9,665 bases of DNA from assembly GCA_031550915.1 (NCBI GenBank), contig JAVBOF010000110.1, positions 1 to 9,665 of the forward strand, written 5' to 3'. A program made the translations under genes and the position numbers. The notes below the pieces were generated by a model, which was not told the origin of the DNA, searched no databases, and saw only the letters and a program-made list of their open reading frames with translations. The stretch comes from JAVBOF01 sp031550915 (GTDB lineage: Bacteria > Bacillota > Clostridia > Christensenellales > MGBC116941). Shown piece by piece: positions 6,559 to 9,665 of this stretch. Numbering within the stretch: position 1 is the first letter of the stretch; the number at the start of each line of letters is the position of its first letter.

Positions 6559-8316
6559 GAGTGATTTTATCTTCTGAAAACTGGCGTTTAACTCCTGTAG
6601 TTTCGCCGCTATTTCACTTCGCTTTTCCTTTGTAATACCTTCGTCTCTCAATAGCATCTTCAAAGCATTGATCTTTCGTTCTATTTCCAGCTGCCTCATG
6701 CGCTTAATACAATCCTGTATATATTTTTCGGAGTCATCCGTTAAAACCTCAGTTGAAAGCGCTATGGCAGCCAGCCCTGTCTCGTCTTTGTCTTCAAAGC
6801 TATCCAGTATATCGGGTGCAGTAAAGCCCTCGTGAAGCATAGAGTATACACGTTTGTATACCGGGTGCTTTATCATATCGTCGCTGCCATTTTCAGTAAC
6901 TTTTTCCATGTGCCCCGAAGCCGCCAGCGATAGTAGTTTCATTTCAAGGAACTCGTATTCATCCTGTTTTTTTGTGGTCTTAACATGAATATTATTCCTT
7001 TTATCAGTGAACATATTCACCGCGGAGGTTTTCGTTTGAAGCCTATTATACTGCTCTTTTAATGCCTCTTCAGAAAATCCGGTTTGCACCTTGAGCTTTT
7101 TCAGGCAACTCTCGGCTTCCAGTGCGTCTTTAGCCGATTTAATAAGCTCCAATGCCGCCCTCGCATATTCGGCCCGCTCAGCTGCAATGCTGAGTTTATA
7201 TTTGCCTGAAAGTACCTGCATCCTGAATACAAGCGGATCCAGCGCGTTGTCCATCAGCTGTCCGTAAGCATCCAGGCCATTTTTTATTATATATCCGTCG
7301 GGATCGTCCCCTTCAGGTATACATATCACCTTCGTAATCAATTTCTGTGCATTTAATATATCGATAGCCCTTTCAGTTGCCTTAATACCGGCTATATCAC
7401 CATCATATGATATATATACTTTGTCGAAATACCTTTTCAACAACCTCCCCTGCTCCGGCGTTATCGCTGTACCAAGCGTTGCAACTGCGTTCTTTACGCC
7501 GTTTTTACTGAGAGATATAACATCCATATATCCTTCGACCAATACCGCGTGTCCTCTGTTTACATCCTTTGCGATACTGTTCAGACCAAACAAATTCTTT
7601 CGTTTGTTAAATATCCCACTGTCTGCGGAGTTTATATATTTCGGCAGGCTGTCATCCATAACCCTGCCACCGAAACCAATGACTCTTTTTCTCGTATCGA
7701 CTATCGGAAAAATCACCCTGTTGCGGAACATATCATAGGTCTTATTGTTCTTGCTCACTGCCAGTCCTGCTTTTAGCAGCAAGCTTTCAGAGTATCCTTT
7801 AGCTTTCATGGCATTCATCATTGCCTGCCAATCATCCAAGGCAAATCCAATGCCAAACTTTTTTACCGTTTCCTTGTCTATTCCTCTCTTTTGCAGATAT
7901 TCACGTGCTTTTGACGCACCTTCCGCATCCAGATTTTTTACAAAGGTTTTTGCCGCTTCGCGCAACAGCTCATATACCTGCTTGTCGTCTTGCTTTTTAA
8001 TATATTTTATATTTTCCTGCTGCGGCATCGGCAGATTTATCCGGTCTGCCAAAAACTCAGCCGCCTCAAAGAACTCCAAGTGTTCTATAGATTCTACGAA
8101 TTTCAAAACACTTCCGCCGGCCTGACAGCCAAAGCAATAATAGAATTGCTTGTCCATATCGACCGAAAACGATGGTGTCTTTTCATTATGGAACGGGCAT
8201 AGACCCCAAAATTTTCTGCCATTTTGTCTCAGGCTGACATATTGTGAAACTACTTCGACTATATCATTCTTATTTTTTAGCTCTTCGAGCCATTCCTGCG
8301 GCAGATGCTGTGACAT
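6556..8316 (-). CDS. dnaG: DNA primase
   Basis: DnaG makes the RNA primers for lagging-strand and origin DNA synthesis and is recruited by the replicative helicase. The 586-residue protein is full length for the family. The N-terminal CHC2 zinc finger has Cys40, His43, Cys61 and Cys64 (GLCPFHNEKTPSF and YYCFGCQAGG). The catalytic core includes the basic RNRVIFPI (198-205) and GFGGR (214-218) motifs and a TOPRIM domain with Glu261 (LVEGYMD) and the Asp305/Asp307 pair in YDGDIAG, followed by EGDDPDGYI (335-343). The last 150 or so residues are the variable helicase-binding domain. The ATG is supported by AGGATGGGA just upstream. It lies 68 bases after the dGTPase gene and 14 bases before rpoD. 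Confidence 0.98.
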   Translation of the reverse strand: MSQHLPQEWLEELKNKNDIVEVVSQYVSLRQNGRKFWGLCPFHNEKTPSFSVDMDKQFYYCFGCQAGGSVLKFVESIEHLEFFEAAEFLADRINLPMPQQENIKYIKKQDDKQVYELLREAAKTFVKNLDAEGASKAREYLQKRGIDKETVKKFGIGFALDDWQAMMNAMKAKGYSESLLLKAGLAVSKNNKTYDMFRNRVIFPIVDTRKRVIGFGGRVMDDSLPKYINSADSGIFNKRKNLFGLNSIAKDVNRGHAVLVEGYMDVISLSKNGVKNAVATLGTAITPEQGRLLKRYFDKVYISYDGDIAGIKATERAIDILNAQKLITKVICIPEGDDPDGYIIKNGLDAYGQLMDNALDPLVFRMQVLSGKYKLSIAAERAEYARAALELIKSAKDALEAESCLKKLKVQTGFSEEALKEQYNRLQTKTSAVNMFTDKRNNIHVKTTKKQDEYEFLEMKLLSLAASGHMEKVTENGSDDMIKHPVYKRVYSMLHEGFTAPDILDSFEDKDETGLAAIALSTEVLTDDSEKYIQDCIKRMRQLEIERKINALKMLLRDEGITKEKRSEIAAKLQELNASFQKIKSL

Positions 8317-8361
8317 TATCCCATCCTGTATACTCTTTGTTTATCTATGTTCGCCAAAACC

Positions 8362-8386
8362 AGCGCTTTTCCTTCTTGATAGCGCT
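8362..8386 (-). other. Small inverted repeat between dgt and dnaG
   Basis: Two copies of the self-complementary AGCGCT (8362-8367 and 8381-8386) can pair as a 6-bp stem with a 13-base loop. The 5' copy overlaps the dGTPase stop codon. Only GGTTTTGG follows, so it is at best a weak attenuator or processing hairpin. Confidence 0.3.
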
Positions 8387-9386
8387 AATTAATGAGGTGC
8401 CAGGATCTTGGTATAAAAAGGCTTTGGTACATTTTAACCGCGAACCTGTCGGTCATTCCCGCTATATAATCGCATACCGCTCTATCGATACCGTCCACAT
8501 CGGCTATTCTTATATATTCCGTGCCCAAATCCGCCGGATTATCTTTATAGTACTTATATAAAGATTCTATAAGCCTCATTGCCTTCGTTTCTTCCTTTTT
8601 TGGCGGAGAATCCATTCCGTATACATTTTCAAACATAAATTTTCGCAGCTCAGCGGTGGTTTTTCCTATCTCTCCGGACATGGATACGCTGTCCTTATCC
8701 ATGCTACTAACAATTACATCACGTATCATTGTATCTATCCTTTGTCCGTGCGTTTCTCCCAAAATATCTATACAATGGGCTGGCAATTGTTCCTGGCATA
8801 TGACTCCGGCCCGCAAAGCGTCGTCTATATCATGGTTTATATACGCGATCTTATCTGCGAGAGCTACAGTTTTTCCTTCAAGAGTCGATGCGTTTCCTGA
8901 TGTCCGATGGTTCAAAATACCGTCCCGAACCTCAAAAGTAAGGTTTAATCCTTTTCCGCCATTCTCCAAAACCTCTACTATACGCAGGCTTTGCTCATTA
9001 TGGCGAAAGCCTCCGGAAAGATCGTTTAGTACCCTCTCACCAACGTGCCCAAACGGCGTATGTCCCAGGTCATGGCCGAGGGCTATAGCTTCGGCAAGGT
9101 CTTCGTTCAGCTTGAGTGCTCTAGTTATTGTCCTGGCAATCTGGGCAACTTCAAGCGTATGGGTGAGTCGCGTACGGTAATGGTCTCCTTCCGGCGAAAG
9201 GAAAACCTGGGTCTTATGTATAAGCCGGCGAAAAGACTTACTGTGGATTATCCTGTCCCTGTCACGCTGAAACTCCGTGCGGATGTCGCAAGTCATCATT
9301 GGATACTGTCTGCCCTTTGACGCATTACTCTTTGCAGCAAATGGAGAAAGCCCATTTTCAATCAGAACATATGCATCTTTCAGCAT
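8385..9386 (-). CDS. dgt: Deoxyguanosinetriphosphate triphosphohydrolase-like protein (HD domain)
   Basis: Members of this family cleave dNTPs, classically dGTP, to the deoxynucleoside and inorganic triphosphate. The 333-residue length fits the shorter dGTPase-like subfamily rather than the ~500-residue E. coli Dgt. The HD metal site is complete: His76 (RTRLTHTLEV), His105-Asp106 (LGHDLGHTPFGH) and Asp178 (ALADKIAY). FRRLIHKTQVF near 52-62 and FRHNEQS near 127-133 are also family signatures. There is no signal peptide or membrane segment. The ATG is supported by AAGGAAGGG a few bases upstream. Placement directly before dnaG and rpoD suggests co-expression of nucleotide-pool control with replication genes, which is inference. 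Substrate preference cannot be read from the sequence. Confidence 0.93.
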   Translation of the reverse strand: MLKDAYVLIENGLSPFAAKSNASKGRQYPMMTCDIRTEFQRDRDRIIHSKSFRRLIHKTQVFLSPEGDHYRTRLTHTLEVAQIARTITRALKLNEDLAEAIALGHDLGHTPFGHVGERVLNDLSGGFRHNEQSLRIVEVLENGGKGLNLTFEVRDGILNHRTSGNASTLEGKTVALADKIAYINHDIDDALRAGVICQEQLPAHCIDILGETHGQRIDTMIRDVIVSSMDKDSVSMSGEIGKTTAELRKFMFENVYGMDSPPKKEETKAMRLIESLYKYYKDNPADLGTEYIRIADVDGIDRAVCDYIAGMTDRFAVKMYQSLFIPRSWHLIN

Positions 9387-9529
9387 CCGATCCCTTCCTT
9401 TCCCGAACCCATATATATATACTACGAAATTCTTCTTTTTCCTTCATAATTCTTAAAAAAATAGCATTTATTTTATATAATTAGTTTTTTATCCTGAATT
9501 TATTCCTATTAATGGAAATATAGCTACAC
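9387..9529. other. AT-rich upstream region of dgt with possible promoter
   Basis: This spacer has no supported gene. The best minus-strand promoter candidate is TTCAGG (about 9493-9498) and TAAAAT (about 9470-9475) with 17 bases between, which is weak at -35. An alternating AT tract (9411-9420) lies close to the ribosome site. Confidence 0.3.
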
Positions 9530-9561
9530 AAAAAAAGCCGGGGTTTGATCCCCGGCTTTTT
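9530..9561. terminator. Strong symmetrical (bidirectional) intrinsic terminator
   Basis: The perfect 7-bp stem GCCGGGG/CCCCGGC (9537-9543 and 9550-9556) closes on a six-base loop and is flanked by A7 on one side and T5 on the other. It therefore works as a hairpin plus U-tract on either strand. On the minus strand it begins about 9 bases after the stop of the partial gene to the right and insulates dgt from it. Confidence 0.93.
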
Positions 9562-9570
9562 GTCACCATC

Positions 9571-9665
9571 TTACGCGACTTTTTGCAGCGTCTCACCGTT
9601 ATCAAAAATCTCCCAAGTACCGGACACTCCATTGACAGCGGTCCCATATATAGTTATCTTTTTGG
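9571..9665 (-). CDS. C-terminal end of an unidentified protein (partial)
   Basis: Reading leftward from the window edge, one frame stays open for 30 residues and stops at TAA (9571-9573), just before the strong terminator; the other two frames contain early stops. The visible end, KKITIYGTAVNGVSGTW followed by EIFDNGETLQKVA, alternates hydrophobic and polar residues with Gly and Asn turns, as in a small beta-sheet. That could suit a secreted or repeat-containing protein, but too little is present to name it. Confidence 0.65.
   Translation of the reverse strand, partial: KKITIYGTAVNGVSGTWEIFDNGETLQKVA

Noticed and set aside
8317..8327. ATG-GGA-TAATG mini-frame immediately before the dnaG start
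   Set aside because: A two-codon frame whose stop overlaps the dnaG ATG is attractive for re-initiation, but it lies within the dnaG ribosome site itself and is more simply explained as part of it.
8656..9180. Plus-strand open frame of 174 codons opposite dgt
   Set aside because: It is a shadow of the dGTPase frame with its complete HD motifs. The plus-strand translation shows no domain.
9357..9446. Minus-strand 29-codon frame starting MKEKEEFRS upstream of and overlapping dgt
   Set aside because: There is no ribosome site before its ATG, and it runs out of frame through the dgt ribosome site and start. It is most likely chance.
1..9665. Mobile elements, CRISPR arrays, tRNA genes and long direct repeats
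   Set aside because: Reading both strands, I saw no transposase, terminal inverted repeats, regularly spaced repeats or cloverleaf with CCA-end features. The content is core chromosomal.

Overview
The window looks like a housekeeping segment of a low-to-moderate GC Firmicute, most likely an anaerobic member of the Clostridia. The reasons are a T-box leader, a type A RNase P RNA, strong GGAGG-type ribosome binding sites, TTG start codons, and the order primase, housekeeping sigma factor, TrmK, YqfO, which recalls the Bacillus subtilis dnaG-sigA-(cccA)-trmK-yqfO cluster. The clade call is inference. Every gene I can support is on the minus strand, so the biological order runs from the right end of the window to the left.

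Right end (about 9665 to 9387): the last 30 residues of an unidentified protein enter the window and stop just before a strong symmetrical terminator. An AT-rich spacer with a possible weak promoter follows. First gene block (9386 to 5462): an HD-domain dGTPase-like protein, DNA primase (dnaG) and the primary sigma factor (rpoD). The dnaG stop codon abuts the rpoD Shine-Dalgarno sequence, and rpoD starts at TTG. A GC-rich hairpin about 65 bases beyond rpoD probably ends this unit. An AT-rich gap of about 420 bases holds that terminator and a clear sigma-A promoter for the next block.

Second gene block (5041 to 220): a small unidentified protein with an apparent internal duplication, a membrane protein with an HD-GYP domain that has lost several metal-site residues, trmK (tRNA A22 methyltransferase), a Nif3/YqfO-family metalloprotein, a coiled-coil protein with a C-terminal zinc ribbon, and rnpB. 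HD-GYP/trmK and trmK/yqfO overlap, and rnpB begins only about 8 bases after the last stop codon. The block may therefore be one transcription unit ending in a catalytic RNA.

Left end (203 to 1): just past rnpB, with no visible terminator between, a near-consensus promoter drives a T-box riboswitch. Its stem I, specifier loop and stem II lie in the window, while the antiterminator and target gene lie beyond it. The specifier reads AUC, so the target is predicted to respond to uncharged tRNA-Ile (for example ileS).

Most of the window is conserved core biology (replication priming, sigma factor, tRNA processing and modification). The parts that are not routine are the degenerate HD-GYP membrane protein with its small unidentified partner, which sit where B. 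subtilis carries a cytochrome gene, and the tight zinc-ribbon/rnpB/T-box arrangement. I did not find convincing evidence of a wholly new system, mobile element, CRISPR array or tRNA gene.
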